Assembly: GCA_910587475.1 (NCBI GenBank) | Contig: CAJUMR010000013.1 | Coordinates: 1 to 64,000, forward strand | Direction of reading: 5' to 3' | Source of the DNA: an uncultured Muribaculaceae bacterium | Lineage (GTDB): Bacteria; Bacteroidota; Bacteroidia; Bacteroidales; Muribaculaceae | DNA length: 64,000 nt | Shown: piece after piece, positions 43,333 through 52,600 of the stretch | How positions within the stretch are numbered: position 1 is the stretch's first letter | Layout: every line of letters begins with the position of its first letter | Notes under the pieces: model-generated | Databases searched by the model: none | Seen by the model: only the letters and a program-made list of their open reading frames with translations | Told to the model about the DNA's origin: nothing | Program-made: the position numbers and the translations under genes

Positions 43333-43365
43333 AGGGCAGCCCTGCCGGATGTGCGGGACTGCCCT
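43333..43365 (-). terminator. Terminator of perR-rbr
   Basis: Stem AGGGCAG/CTGCCCT (43333-43339 with 43359-43365), extended by further GC pairs, lies 45 nt after the rubrerythrin stop and is followed on the minus strand by TTTGATAT. Confidence 0.65.
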
Positions 43366-43409
43366 GAGAATCAAGAAACAAAAAATAAAGTGCTTGGCTA
43401 TAAGACTGA

Positions 43410-43973
43410 TTAATAATTGCCGGCCTCGATCTCGAAGAAGCTTTGAGCATGTTCGCAGACCGGACATGCGCCGGGTGCTTTCTTACCGATCACAATGTGA
43501 CCGCAGTTACGGCAGATCCAGACTGTGTCGCCTTCGCGCGAGAACACAATGCCTTCCTCGATGTTCTTCAACAGACGGCGATAACGCTCCTCATGATGAC
43601 GCTCAATCGCAGCTACAGCACGAAATTTCTTTGCAATCAAAGTGAAACCTTCTTCTTCGGCTTCCGCGGCCATGCGGTCATACATATCTGTCCACTCGTA
43701 GTTCTCGCCTTCGGCTGCGTCGCGGAGATTGTCCATAGTTCCGGGCACATCGCCACCATGTAGATACTTGAACCACATTTTGGCATGTTCTTTCTCGTTA
43801 TTGGCTGTTTCCTCAAATATCGCTGCAATTTGTTCAAAGCCATCTTTGCGTGCTTTCGAAGCATAGTATGAGTATTTGTTACGCGCCTGCGATTCGCCGG
43901 CAAAAGCCTCCATGAGGTTCTTCTCTGTCTTGGTTCCTTTAAGTTCTTTCATGTTAGTGTTGTATTTTTTCAT
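43410..43973 (-). CDS. rbr: Rubrerythrin
   Basis: Rubrerythrin is a non-haem diiron peroxidase that reduces hydrogen peroxide in anaerobes. The 187-residue product has the ferritin-like di-iron domain (NLMEAFAGESQARNKYSYYA, then EKEHAKMW, and a second EExxH in IERHHEERYR) and a C-terminal rubredoxin domain with CRNCG and CPVCEH. ATG 43973 is listed; ATG 43952 (MKELKGTKTEKN) is the more family-like start. It follows perR by 10 nt and so should be induced with it. Confidence 0.95.
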   Translation of the reverse strand: MKKYNTNMKELKGTKTEKNLMEAFAGESQARNKYSYYASKARKDGFEQIAAIFEETANNEKEHAKMWFKYLHGGDVPGTMDNLRDAAEGENYEWTDMYDRMAAEAEEEGFTLIAKKFRAVAAIERHHEERYRRLLKNIEEGIVFSREGDTVWICRNCGHIVIGKKAPGACPVCEHAQSFFEIEAGNY

Positions 43974-43983
43974 TATTAATAAT

Positions 43984-44424
43984 TTACGACAATTCAGTCA
44001 CTGTGCATTCAGCACACAGTCCCGTAAAAAACAAGTCCGTAGCCGACACTTTGAAACCGGGATCCACTACCCCTGAAAGGCCTTCGGGAAGATTCATGTC
44101 GTAGATCTTGCCGCATGCCGTACACCTGAAATGACTATGAGGGATCTGCTGCGCCAGATCATAGCGGGTGGACTGACTTTCGATGTCGAGCTCGCGCAGA
44201 ACCCCTGCCTCAACCAGCGCATGGAGCGAATTATAGACCGTCGTACGCGACATCCGTGGAAAATCCGTCACCATAGCCGAGTAGACTTCGTCAGCTGTCG
44301 GATGGGTACGACGGTTGGCCACATAGCCGAGCACCGCAAGGCGGTGGAGCGACGGACGCACGTTTGACCTGTGAAGCAGGTCTATCATTTCGCCATTGGT
44401 AAGTGTCGTTGCTTTAATTTGCAT
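43984..44424 (-). CDS. perR: Fur-family peroxide/metal regulator (PerR-like)
   Basis: A 146-residue Fur-family repressor. It has the winged-helix region with RPSLHRLAVLGYVANRRTHPTA (ends: RPSLHRLAVLG, HPTA), the DNA-recognition SRTTVYNSLHALVEAG, the metal-site HSHF-like PHSHFRCTACGKIYD, and a second Cys pair, LCAECT, for structural zinc. Adjacent rubrerythrin and a PerR-box-like operator favour PerR over Fur. I start at ATG 44424 because the longer frame would begin upstream of the -7 box. It is probably autoregulated. Confidence 0.9.
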   Translation of the reverse strand: MQIKATTLTNGEMIDLLHRSNVRPSLHRLAVLGYVANRRTHPTADEVYSAMVTDFPRMSRTTVYNSLHALVEAGVLRELDIESQSTRYDLAQQIPHSHFRCTACGKIYDMNLPEGLSGVVDPGFKVSATDLFFTGLCAECTVTELS

Positions 44425-44435
44425 AATTAACTTAA

Positions 44436-44478
44436 TTGTATTTATTACAAAGTTAGTAATAATTACAACATCTTCCAA
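44436..44478 (-). promoter_or_regulatory. perR promoter with overlapping PerR/Fur-type operator
   Basis: A near-perfect palindrome spans 44436-44468: TTGTATTTATTAC, a 7-nt centre, then GTAATAATTACAA, with one mismatched pair. The minus-strand -7 box TAACTTTG (44448-44455) lies inside it, and TTG (44476-44478) is 20 nt upstream. A bound repressor would block the promoter. Similar to the PerR box TTATAATnATTATAA in composition and symmetry. Confidence 0.75.
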
Positions 44479-44520
44479 GTTTTTCTGCAAGAAAAAAATT
44501 TACGACGCTTGCGGGGGCGC

Positions 44521-45378
44521 TCAAAACGTACAGCTGAAGCGAAAACCGGGCGCTCCACCGACGATTGCCGGCATCAACGAAGAACCGACCTCAGGTCCTT
44601 CGGGACGATAGATCCGACGCGAGCCATTATGACCGAAGAGTCCTGTCACCTCATTGACAGGATCGATCAGAAACGCCAGAATATTTCCCACAACAGGCGA
44701 GCCGAACACACGATAGTCATTGGCTACAATGTGACGCTTCAGTTTATAGAAGCACTCACCGATGGCGCTGCCGACGAGAGGCGTGATAAACAGATCCTGT
44801 ATCGAAGGACGCTCCATGCAGGCCTCTATGCCGAATTCCCAGCCAATATCCGACACTATCGAACAATAGAGCAGCGATCTCCAGAAATTGAACCCGGCCG
44901 ATCGAGCAGCCATGAAGTAGACAGCGCCGGCATAGGGATGAAGCACATAATTGAAAATGAATCTATCGTGATCCCATTCCGGCCCGCGTTTGAAAACATT
45001 TTGAAACCATCGTTTCTCGGGAGGATCCTTCTGCAAAGCCGCGCGATTCCAGGTTGTAGCGTCTTCCGGCAGACATTCGAGCACAAGCAGTGTGCCGCCG
45101 AATGCTCCGGCAAACACAGCTGAATTAATCCAGAGACGCTTCCAATCGGGCACATTAGTAGTAAGCGAATAAGGAAGAGAGTAGATCGACGGCGCCTTGG
45201 GGCGTCGGCCACGATTGATGGTATAGTGATAGTTGGCGGTAGTGTCGATCGCAGCCGACGACAAATCGGCGAATACGACAGGCAGGGAACCGTCAGCACC
45301 CTCCGTGCGGTTGGCGGCAACGGCCGAGTTCATAGCGACTACGGCACAAAGCAACATTAACAGTGTTCCCTTTTTCAT
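44521..45378 (-). CDS. DUF3943-type exported protein
   Basis: A 285-residue protein with a signal peptide (MKKGTLLMLLCAVVAMNSAVAA). The middle has the DUF3943 pattern: HPYAGAVYFMAARSAGFNFW, then SDIGWEFGIEACMERPSIQDL and TPLVGSAIGE, with several hydrophobic stretches; DPVNEVTGL follows near the C-terminus. The family is envelope-associated in Bacteroidetes and of unknown function. ATG 45378 places the signal peptide correctly. The stop is only 43 nt from the perR -33 element, so read-through could reach perR. Confidence 0.8.
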   Translation of the reverse strand: MKKGTLLMLLCAVVAMNSAVAANRTEGADGSLPVVFADLSSAAIDTTANYHYTINRGRRPKAPSIYSLPYSLTTNVPDWKRLWINSAVFAGAFGGTLLVLECLPEDATTWNRAALQKDPPEKRWFQNVFKRGPEWDHDRFIFNYVLHPYAGAVYFMAARSAGFNFWRSLLYCSIVSDIGWEFGIEACMERPSIQDLFITPLVGSAIGECFYKLKRHIVANDYRVFGSPVVGNILAFLIDPVNEVTGLFGHNGSRRIYRPEGPEVGSSLMPAIVGGAPGFRFSCTF

Positions 45379-45422
45379 AATAAACAATAGTTGAAGCAAT
45401 TCACAAAATCTATATATACAAC

Positions 45423-45446
45423 AAGCGACGCATCACTGCGTCGCTT
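45423..45446. repeat. Perfect inverted repeat, 10-bp arms
   Basis: AAGCGACGCA and TGCGTCGCTT flank a 4-nt loop, followed on the plus strand by CCGTTTTATAT. Part of a 288-nt gene-free gap rich in dyads. Confidence 0.7.
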
Positions 45447-45468
45447 CCGTTTTATATAAAAAATATTA

Positions 45469-45508
45469 ACGAAATCTTCGTGTCGCAGGCGTGACACGAA
45501 GATTTCGT
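45469..45508 (-). terminator. Perfect 16-bp inverted repeat, probable terminator
   Basis: Arms ACGAAATCTTCGTGTC (45469-45484) and its exact complement (45493-45508) around an 8-nt loop. On the minus strand TTAATATTTTTTAT follows, fitting a terminator for the two exported-protein genes upstream, although it is 159 nt past their stop. Confidence 0.6.
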
Positions 45509-45547
45509 CGTCGTAGCAAGCGTTTATAACACAAGTATCTCCAAACA

Positions 45548-45599
45548 GAATTCTGACCTCAAAAACACAATAGCCACAAGCATTCTGAAGTCAGAATTC
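45548..45599. repeat. Nested inverted repeats with GAATTCTGAC arms
   Basis: GAATTCTGAC (45548-45557) and GTCAGAATTC (45590-45599) are perfect complements; inside, ATTCTGA/TCAGAAT (45582-45588 and 45591-45597) forms an alternative hairpin. The two stems are mutually exclusive, as in a switchable RNA, or may be remnants of a small repeat element. Confidence 0.5.
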
Positions 45600-45666
45600 A
45601 ACATCAGTCCATATAATTCAGGTAAGTTTCTGAATTGAAAAAAAGCGGATAAAGCATTCCGCAAGA

Positions 45667-46557
45667 TCAGTCGCGGGGGAGATTGTTAAGCGCGTCGAGA
45701 ACTTCGTCACTATATCTCGGTAATTCTGTGATACCATGTGAACGGCACCATTCTCTGACACGGTTCAGTTCGTCCAACAGTTCGATATCAACTTCCGGCA
45801 GAAGTCCTATGCGAGACTGCTGTTTCGGGAACATCAATATGTTATAACCTTTGGTTTGTTCTTCTGCCTCAACATAGGATAGCAACGGCGATGATCCGTA
45901 ATTGATACTGTTGATCAACTGCTCAATATAATCTTCCGCATTTTTATATCCTTTGTCAGTGAGCGCGATTTTAAGCTGTAATGCGTGATGACCATACGAC
46001 CGGAGGTATACACCGATGCAATGTTTATATTGGTCTAAAAACGGTTTGCGAAAGTCAAATTTATAAATTATAACCGTATCTGCGCCGGCATACTTTGATT
46101 TATCGTCATTGGTAATAACATTCAGCATCGGCAGGATGTCCACACTATTATCGTCGAGGCTCATGCGCAGTTCTGCAGCTATGCATTCTGAGCTTCGAAT
46201 TGAATTCTGTGGAGCTACATATAACAGGTTGGGATATAAGATCAACGCCTCATTGTTATCCGCTTCCGCAGCAACCGGGCAATAATCATTGCCGGGCATC
46301 GCACCATCCCAATTTTCATTTATGTTATAACATATCAATCCTCTGCTGCGCATGTCAATCGGACTAAAGTTGTCGGGCAACTTTATGTTGATATCATGAG
46401 CGTTCAGTTCCGCCGCATATTTGTTGAAGCGTGCAACTTTATCTGAACCAACAAATGTTGTATCGCTCAAACTATGGGTAAGACGAATGGGTTGGCACAG
46501 TCCGACGTTAAAAGATGTCAGCACCAAGACTAAAAAAACATACTTTGTTCTACACAT
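45667..46557 (-). CDS. Exported protein of unknown family
   Basis: A 296-residue protein with a likely signal peptide (CRTKYVFLVLVLTSFNVGLC, about residues 2-21); a lipoprotein is not clear because the Cys is followed by Gln and a lipobox is poor. The body mixes beta-rich and short helical parts (NAHDINIKLPDNFSPIDM, YAGADTVIIYKFDFRKPF, HCIGVYLRSYGHHALQLKIA) and the end is acidic and helical (VDIELLDELNRVREWCRSHG). I recognise no domain. It lies 57 nt after the propeller lipoprotein on the same strand and probably shares its promoter. Base composition looks more A/T-rich than that of neighbouring housekeeping genes. Confidence 0.65.
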   Translation of the reverse strand: MCRTKYVFLVLVLTSFNVGLCQPIRLTHSLSDTTFVGSDKVARFNKYAAELNAHDINIKLPDNFSPIDMRSRGLICYNINENWDGAMPGNDYCPVAAEADNNEALILYPNLLYVAPQNSIRSSECIAAELRMSLDDNSVDILPMLNVITNDDKSKYAGADTVIIYKFDFRKPFLDQYKHCIGVYLRSYGHHALQLKIALTDKGYKNAEDYIEQLINSINYGSSPLLSYVEAEEQTKGYNILMFPKQQSRIGLLPEVDIELLDELNRVREWCRSHGITELPRYSDEVLDALNNLPRD

Positions 46558-46614
46558 TGCCAGTAAAAATTTGAATTGTTAATAAAAATTGAGATTTGAG
46601 TTTGATTACAATAA

Positions 46615-47739
46615 TCAAATCCGGTAGAATATCAGGACTGGATTGGCATTGTCGTCGGTCTCGCAATTCCAGCGTTTCATCAATTCTTCAATGATTTCAG
46701 ATCTGACATACATACTGTTATAAAACAGATTTCCGATGATCTGATCTCCATGGCATCCGACAATATTGACAAGTGGATTGATGCCATCGGTTAGCTTCAG
46801 TCCTGAAGTGTAGCTGTAACGCTGACAGACCAGTTGCTCTTTATCCACCACTGTATATTCGGCATTCAAGAACATACAGAATAAATGGCTGTCGGTCTCA
46901 AAGATATCCGTGAAACCGGTGAACCCACCATTCGAATACATTTCAAACGATAATCCCATGTTAGTTACACCTTGCAACTGTTGCTCAGTAGCAAGTGCCT
47001 TATCGGTCTCGAATTTATATACCTGAGAACCATCGCAGTCATAAATATACTGCGAAAACGGCAGGAGCGCCAATATATGGCCATCGCGGCGGCACATAGG
47101 ATTTTGACCGATTAAATAAGGTACATCGGCAGATTGCAGCGGCGAAGGTATTTCAGACAGCACCGCCGAACTTTCAATATCATAGACCACATATGCCGGA
47201 GCATCGAGGGTTGTCAACTCCTTACTCAGAAAAACCGATGAATTATTATAAGCCACTCCATTTCTCACATTATTGAGAACCGCATGGTCGAGCTCGTCCT
47301 TACCGACGTAATTTCCATTAATATCATAGCGCATCAGCGCATTGCGATAGCTGTCAATTATAATGACCTCGTCGTTGTCATTGACATAGAAACCGCTCAT
47401 AGTGATATATTCGTCGCCGCCATTTCCTTTCGATCCAAACTGACACCTATAGTGGCCGTCCATTCCATAACTTTGCACAATTGCATTATCCGCCACCACT
47501 ATAATGGAATCTTCAACTACTGCGACCTTATTGACAGTTCTCAACAAATTATCAGCAGTTGTTTCAAGTTTTACAGTCCGGACTATTTCAGCTCCGAGAC
47601 CATCACCATTGGCTTTTGGCTCATTATCATATCCTGCTATTACTTTTACATCTGACAGCCCATCATGATTGTCATGTCGACAGCTGCATGATAATAAGAG
47701 AAGAAGGATGATAGCAAATGATCTGACCTGGTTTTTCAT
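46615..47739 (-). CDS. Six-bladed beta-propeller lipoprotein (DUF5128-like)
   Basis: A 374-residue lipoprotein; ATG 47739 gives MKNQVRSFAIILLLLLSCSC with a lipobox ending at Cys20 or Cys18. An upstream ATG 42 codons earlier would read through the promoter and is rejected. The body looks like a 6-bladed propeller of the NHL/DUF5128 type: repeated blade elements such as VEDSIIVVADNAIVQSYGMDG, VNDNDEVIIIDSYRNALMRYDING and VYDIESS alternate with hydrophobic strands. These lipoproteins are abundant in gut Bacteroidales with unknown ligands. Its promoter carries a 13-A run, so expression may vary from cell to cell. Confidence 0.78.
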   Translation of the reverse strand: MKNQVRSFAIILLLLLSCSCRHDNHDGLSDVKVIAGYDNEPKANGDGLGAEIVRTVKLETTADNLLRTVNKVAVVEDSIIVVADNAIVQSYGMDGHYRCQFGSKGNGGDEYITMSGFYVNDNDEVIIIDSYRNALMRYDINGNYVGKDELDHAVLNNVRNGVAYNNSSVFLSKELTTLDAPAYVVYDIESSAVLSEIPSPLQSADVPYLIGQNPMCRRDGHILALLPFSQYIYDCDGSQVYKFETDKALATEQQLQGVTNMGLSFEMYSNGGFTGFTDIFETDSHLFCMFLNAEYTVVDKEQLVCQRYSYTSGLKLTDGINPLVNIVGCHGDQIIGNLFYNSMYVRSEIIEELMKRWNCETDDNANPVLIFYRI

Positions 47740-47766
47740 CTGATTTAAAGTTAGAATGTTTGCTGG

Positions 47767-47795
47767 CAAAGATAAAAAAAAAAAAATACCGCCAA
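47767..47795 (-). promoter_or_regulatory. Promoter with a 13-nt poly(A/T) tract in the spacer
   Basis: Minus-strand -7 box TATCTTTG (47767-47774) and TTGG (-33; TTG at 47793-47795). The 18-nt spacer begins with twelve T on the minus strand (47775-47786), which with the T of the box gives 13 A on the plus strand (47774-47786). The spacing is 1-2 nt shorter than in other promoters of this window (19-20). Slippage would change it. Confidence 0.65.
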
Positions 47796-47842
47796 AAAAA
47801 TAATCGTAATACCGGTGTAATTTTTGGCCAACGACACTATCA

Positions 47843-47864
47843 TGCAAAACACTTACGTTTTGCA
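47843..47864. repeat. Inverted repeat upstream of the propeller gene promoter
   Basis: Perfect arms TGCAAAAC (47843-47850) and GTTTTGCA (47857-47864) around ACTTAC, about 48 nt upstream of the -33 element. A possible regulator site; no family of operator recognised. Confidence 0.4.
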
Positions 47865-47951
47865 AATTACAAAACTCCGGAAAAACAATTTTGTAATAGT
47901 AGCGTAATATCGGCCATTTTTGGGGGCTAAATTACAGCTAACTGTATTATA

Positions 47952-47991
47952 CAACACCCCTTGCCCCGCAACCGGGGACAAGGGGGTGTTG
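47952..47991 (-). terminator. Strong hairpin after the C69 dipeptidase gene
   Basis: CAACACCCC-TTG-CCCC pairs with GGGG-acAAGGGGGTGTTG (47952-47966 with 47974-47991), about 16 pairs, 20 nt past the dipeptidase stop. The minus-strand continuation TATAATAC is not T-rich, so it may stop or stabilise the 3' end. Confidence 0.6.
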
Positions 47992-48010
47992 ATGATGAGC
48001 TTCTAAAGAC

Positions 48011-49654
48011 TTATTCACTGACGGGTTCGACCACGCGCAGGCGGTCGCCGTCGGGGCTTTTAGCTATTGATTCAAAATAGCGGGAGTTGTAGCCTCCGAA
48101 CTCTGGCTGCACAGGTGTGCCTGCTTCGTTGCGTTCAAATTTGCCATCTTTTTCTCGCTTTATGTTACCGTCGAGATACTTGACGAGCAGATAGTCGCCG
48201 AGCGTTTTGTAGTCGGCAGTAGCCTTTGCAGTCCAATAGTCGGTGAGCTGCTGCAATGCAGTCTGCGCGTCGGCATAGCTGAGCGAAGCGACGGCTTTTT
48301 CGGTATCTGTAACGGCGGCTGTCATGCTGTCCTCAAGACCCGACTGCACGCGGCGGATGTCGGGGATCATCTGGCTGTAACGATTATAGGCTTGGTTGGC
48401 AACATAGTTGTTGACCCAGAACATGGCGTCCCACGATATGTTGTACATGTCGCCATTGCCGTTGGCGAGCTGATGGGGAACAGATACTGTGGAGTTGAAC
48501 ACGGGAACGTAAACACAAGTGTTGGCATCATCAACTCCGAACCACAGAATGCCTTTCATCGCTTCGGGACGACCGGAGTTCATCGAGGATACAAACGAGA
48601 AGCCTGTCTGTTGGGTTGCTATAGCCCGCTCATGTGTGTACTCCACCGAGTCGACGGTAAAGCTCATCGGACGCCAGCGATAAGGCACATCAAACGGTCC
48701 GGCACCAATGTCCTTTGTCATGTCGAGCGGTGTTCCTTCGAAGTGGTCACGCATCATCCATTTGAGATCGTCGGCCGTCAGTTTCTTACCTGATTTGAAC
48801 CACAACGGCATCGGTTCGCCCTCACCGCGGAGAATCCATGGAAGATACAGATCGGCGCCACCATCGGCAAAACGGTTATAGTAGCTCCACACACGTGCAT
48901 CACATCCGCGAAGAGCCCCGGCATCGGTGACTGCATAAGCTCTGGAAAAGTCGAAATCCTTGTCTTTACCCTTGAAATAACCTTTGCGGCGCGCAAAGTC
49001 AATCACATCGGGCGAATAGAGAGTCTCGGCGTCGTTGAGCGGGAAACGGTGGATGCGCGAGTGATTGGCATGGCCGGATATATATCCGTCGGGCACACGG
49101 CGTGCCACCCACACGGCACCCTTGTCGTCGGCGCCTTTGCCTATAAGCTCCATGATCCAGGCTTCATCGGGATCGGCGATCGAGAATGATTCGCCCTCCG
49201 AACTGTAGCCGTAGCGGTCGACAAGGTCGGTCATCACCTTGATCGCTTCACGGGCAGTGCGCGCGCGTTGGAGCGTGATATAGATCAGCGAACCATAGTC
49301 GATCAAGCCCGAACCTTCGAGTTCGGCACGTCCGCCCCATGTGCTTTCGGCGATCGTCAATCCGTGTTCGTTCATGTTGCCGATCGTGGCATAGGTATGC
49401 GGCACTTCGGGTATCTCTCCGCGATATACGCCGCTGTCCCAATCGTAGATCTTGCGCATCGAGCCGGGCGCATGATCGGCCGCCGGCTGGTTATAGAGTT
49501 CGCCATAAAGAGTGTGGCTGTCAGCGGCGTAAGTGATCATGGTGCTTCCGTCGGCGCTTGCTCCTTTCGTTGCGATCAGACTCGTGCATGCGAGAGAGTC
49601 GACAGGGACGTTGGCCGCGGCAAACATCATGACAGGAATTAACAGTTTCTTCAT
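48011..49654 (-). CDS. C69-family dipeptidase
   Basis: A 547-residue exported Ntn-hydrolase of peptidase family C69 (PepD type), cleaving dipeptides. The signal peptide (MKKLLIPVMMFAAANVPVDSLA) is followed directly by ACTSLIATKGASADGST, where the Cys (residue 23) becomes the N-terminal nucleophile after processing. Also seen are TYATIGNMNEHGLTIAEST and AWIMELIGKGA, family-typical. ATG 49654 is chosen so that the signal peptide is first. It lies 13 nt after the helicase-nuclease stop, so may be read from the same transcript, although the two functions are unrelated. Confidence 0.93.
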   Translation of the reverse strand: MKKLLIPVMMFAAANVPVDSLACTSLIATKGASADGSTMITYAADSHTLYGELYNQPAADHAPGSMRKIYDWDSGVYRGEIPEVPHTYATIGNMNEHGLTIAESTWGGRAELEGSGLIDYGSLIYITLQRARTAREAIKVMTDLVDRYGYSSEGESFSIADPDEAWIMELIGKGADDKGAVWVARRVPDGYISGHANHSRIHRFPLNDAETLYSPDVIDFARRKGYFKGKDKDFDFSRAYAVTDAGALRGCDARVWSYYNRFADGGADLYLPWILRGEGEPMPLWFKSGKKLTADDLKWMMRDHFEGTPLDMTKDIGAGPFDVPYRWRPMSFTVDSVEYTHERAIATQQTGFSFVSSMNSGRPEAMKGILWFGVDDANTCVYVPVFNSTVSVPHQLANGNGDMYNISWDAMFWVNNYVANQAYNRYSQMIPDIRRVQSGLEDSMTAAVTDTEKAVASLSYADAQTALQQLTDYWTAKATADYKTLGDYLLVKYLDGNIKREKDGKFERNEAGTPVQPEFGGYNSRYFESIAKSPDGDRLRVVEPVSE

Positions 49655-49667
49655 AAGATAATAACTA

Positions 49668-52600
49668 TTATACAGATTTAACAATATTCAATTCAGGATA
49701 CCAGAGATAGCCCTGCACGTCGCGATAGCCCATGGCACGCAACAAGCCGACATATAACTCGACCTGAAGATCGTGTGAGGGCAGCGGGTCGACAGTGAAT
49801 TTATAGTCGATTACGTCGACTGACCCATCGGGACATACAACAATGCGGTCGGGACGGAATGTGCTGTCGTTTTCGGGCACATATATGCTCTGCTCCTTAT
49901 AGACAGTCGCCTCGGGAGAAAACCATCTGACGGCATATTGGTCGGCTTGAGCGAACGCGCGGTCGATTATGCCGCGATAGTCGGCGGCTTCGCTTTCGGA
50001 CAGAGAATACCTCACGGCAGCACGATCCACAACAGCATCGATGTCAGACATCTTCACGATGTCTGACATTATGGCGTGGAGATGTGTGCCGCGCTCGGCT
50101 GCGAGTGCACGCGCTTCGTCAAATCCATTGCGCCCCGGAGGATCAACAACAATATCGTCAGACGGAAGATCGTCCATGATGTCGCCGACATCCGACGTAG
50201 CATCGTCGATCGTCGTCAGGGCTGCCGTATCTTCGCGGAAGAACACTTTGTAATCCCTCAGTTCAGGCGATGGAGCATCGTGATCGGCGGTCTTTTCAGG
50301 CACAGTAGGCTCTCCGAACTCGAATTTCAAGCCGGCGGGCTCGGCATCGATGTCAGGGCGCAGCGATGCCGCCAGGTCGAGACACAGCGACTGATCGCCG
50401 ACAGGAGGCTGTGCCAAAGCTTTGAACACTTCCGCTCCGGCTGCTTTTGACTTTGCGAAACAGATGCACAGCTCTCTTTGAGACCGGGTGTAGGCCACAT
50501 AAGTTGCATTAAGATTGTCAATAAACTGTGCGGCGCGGTTTGACAGCGCAGCGTCGCGCAAAGGCGATCCTTCAAGCGTGGACTCTTCGGTGAGATCGAC
50601 CGCTATCAAGGGGGGGCGCAGATCTTCGCTCACAAAGTCGAGCGAGTCAAGCGAAACCCACTCGCTGTCCTTGCTTCGCACCATGTCCCAATCGCCGACG
50701 GGCACATGGACGCAATCCCATTGCAGACCTTTCGACTTGTGGACAGTCATCACTGCGACGGCATCCTGACCCGATCCCGACCCGATGGCCAGTTGAGCAG
50801 AGTGATCGTCCCACCATCCGAGAAAAGCATGGACCGACGGATTGTAGGACGTGCAGTATTTGACCACCTCATCCTGAAAGGCGGCAATATAGGCATATTC
50901 ACTCCTGCGGCGCTTCTCGGGAATCTTTCTCGCGATGATGGTTTCCACAAGTGATACGAGACCGGCAGGATGCGACGAACGGATGTCGATGATGCTGTCG
51001 GTTATGTTTGACGGATGATCGCCATGCGTCGGTTCGAGAGCCATGCGCAGAGCATCCTCTGTGCCGTAACCCTCGGCGATGAAATACTCGTAGCGACTGA
51101 TCATCAGGCGTATGTCACCGGCCGACGCATAGACAGGCTGCCCCGACCGGTCCTCGACACTATTGTCCTTGGCCGCCGAATACGACTGGTCGACAAGCTT
51201 GAGCATGCTGATGATCGTTTTCACAGCCGAAGAATTGCGCAGAAGGAGTGCTTCGTCAGAGAGCACTTTGATCTGAGGATAATATGTCAACAGATAATTG
51301 ACAAAACGCACGGCCTCGCTGCGCTTTCTTACAAGCACGGCTATATTTCTCCAGCCGTAACCGGCTGCGTGCTGCCGCAGTATCTCGCGGGCTGTGATGT
51401 CGAATTCTGCCGGATGACCGTTGATCTCGTCAAGAGCCGACGTGTCGTAAATCTTTATATATGAACCGAGCGACGCTTTACGGTCGAAAGTCGACTGCAC
51501 AGTATTTTCGTAACCCTCTACCCCACAGTTCCGGGCTATGCGTGAGAACAATGCGTTGTTGAAACGCACTATGCCCGGCGCGCTGCGATGGTTGGTATTT
51601 TCGGCCGAACAGTTGCCCCTTATCACATGATCGTCAGGGAAATCATGGCTTGCCACAACATGGTGCAGTAACGATGAGTCGGAATTGCGGAAACGGTAGA
51701 TAGCCTGCTTCTCATCTCCGATAATGAGATTGTCGCATCCGGTCGACAGACTGTCGGCCACCAGAGGCTTGAGATTGCTCCACTGCATGTGGGACGTGTC
51801 CTGAAACTCATCGATCAAAAAATGCCTTAGGATCACACCTATACGCTCGTAGATGAACGGCGCATCGCTACCTCCGATAATGCGTTGCAGCAAGTCGTTG
51901 GTATCAGACAGCAGTATAAGATTGTTTTCCTCACGGAAGCGGTTGATATAATGCCATGCAAATCCGAGAAACTCAAGATTGGGACAAGCTTCGCGTATCT
52001 TGGCAAGAGCGTTGATTTCGGACACCGCTTTCAGACACCCGCACATCCAATCGCATAAGCTGTCAGAAAACGCATCTCCGGGCAGAATCTTGTTTTTACC
52101 CGAACCCGGACAATAAGTCTTGACATAGAATGAATTGTCACCGTTGTTTCTCCAGTTGAGTATCTTACGCACAGCGACAAGAGAGAAGTCCTTGATCTTG
52201 ACTTTTTCTCCGGAAACCAGACTGTCTATTATGCGCCACACCGGATTCGGCAACACCTTGCGCTCAAACCCGAGGGCTTCGAGGTCGGCAGCGATCATGG
52301 AAGCCTGCGGTATAAGGTCGGCCATAAGCGAAGCCTTGCGACGATCGATGGCCCTGACAAATTCACGGATGCGCCCTGGATCATCGAGATATTCGAGCAC
52401 CCGGTCGGCCTGCTGCTTGAACACCTCGCTGCCCATCTTCCGGACAAACGATGTCAGCCCCTTGAGCACAGAACCTGAGCGGTTGAACATACTGCTGTCT
52501 TTGCCATTCTCGACAAATTCCATGGTGTAGTTGCTGATCCACCTCATTATCTCGCCACGGCGCGGAGGATTTCCGTAGTTAAGATCATCGAGCATCAGCC

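Noticed and set aside
43204..43409. Cobalamin riboswitch upstream of the TonB receptor and CbiK-like gene
   Set aside because: No B12-box (GCCACTG type) or matching fold was found in this 206-nt gap; the space holds a plain promoter and the rubrerythrin terminator.
45423..45599. CRISPR array
   Set aside because: The repeats are inverted and different from each other; there are no regular direct repeats with spacers anywhere in the window.
45379..48010. Insertion sequence or integron remnant
   Set aside because: Despite inverted repeats and A/T-rich genes, no transposase or integrase frame and no target-site duplication were seen.
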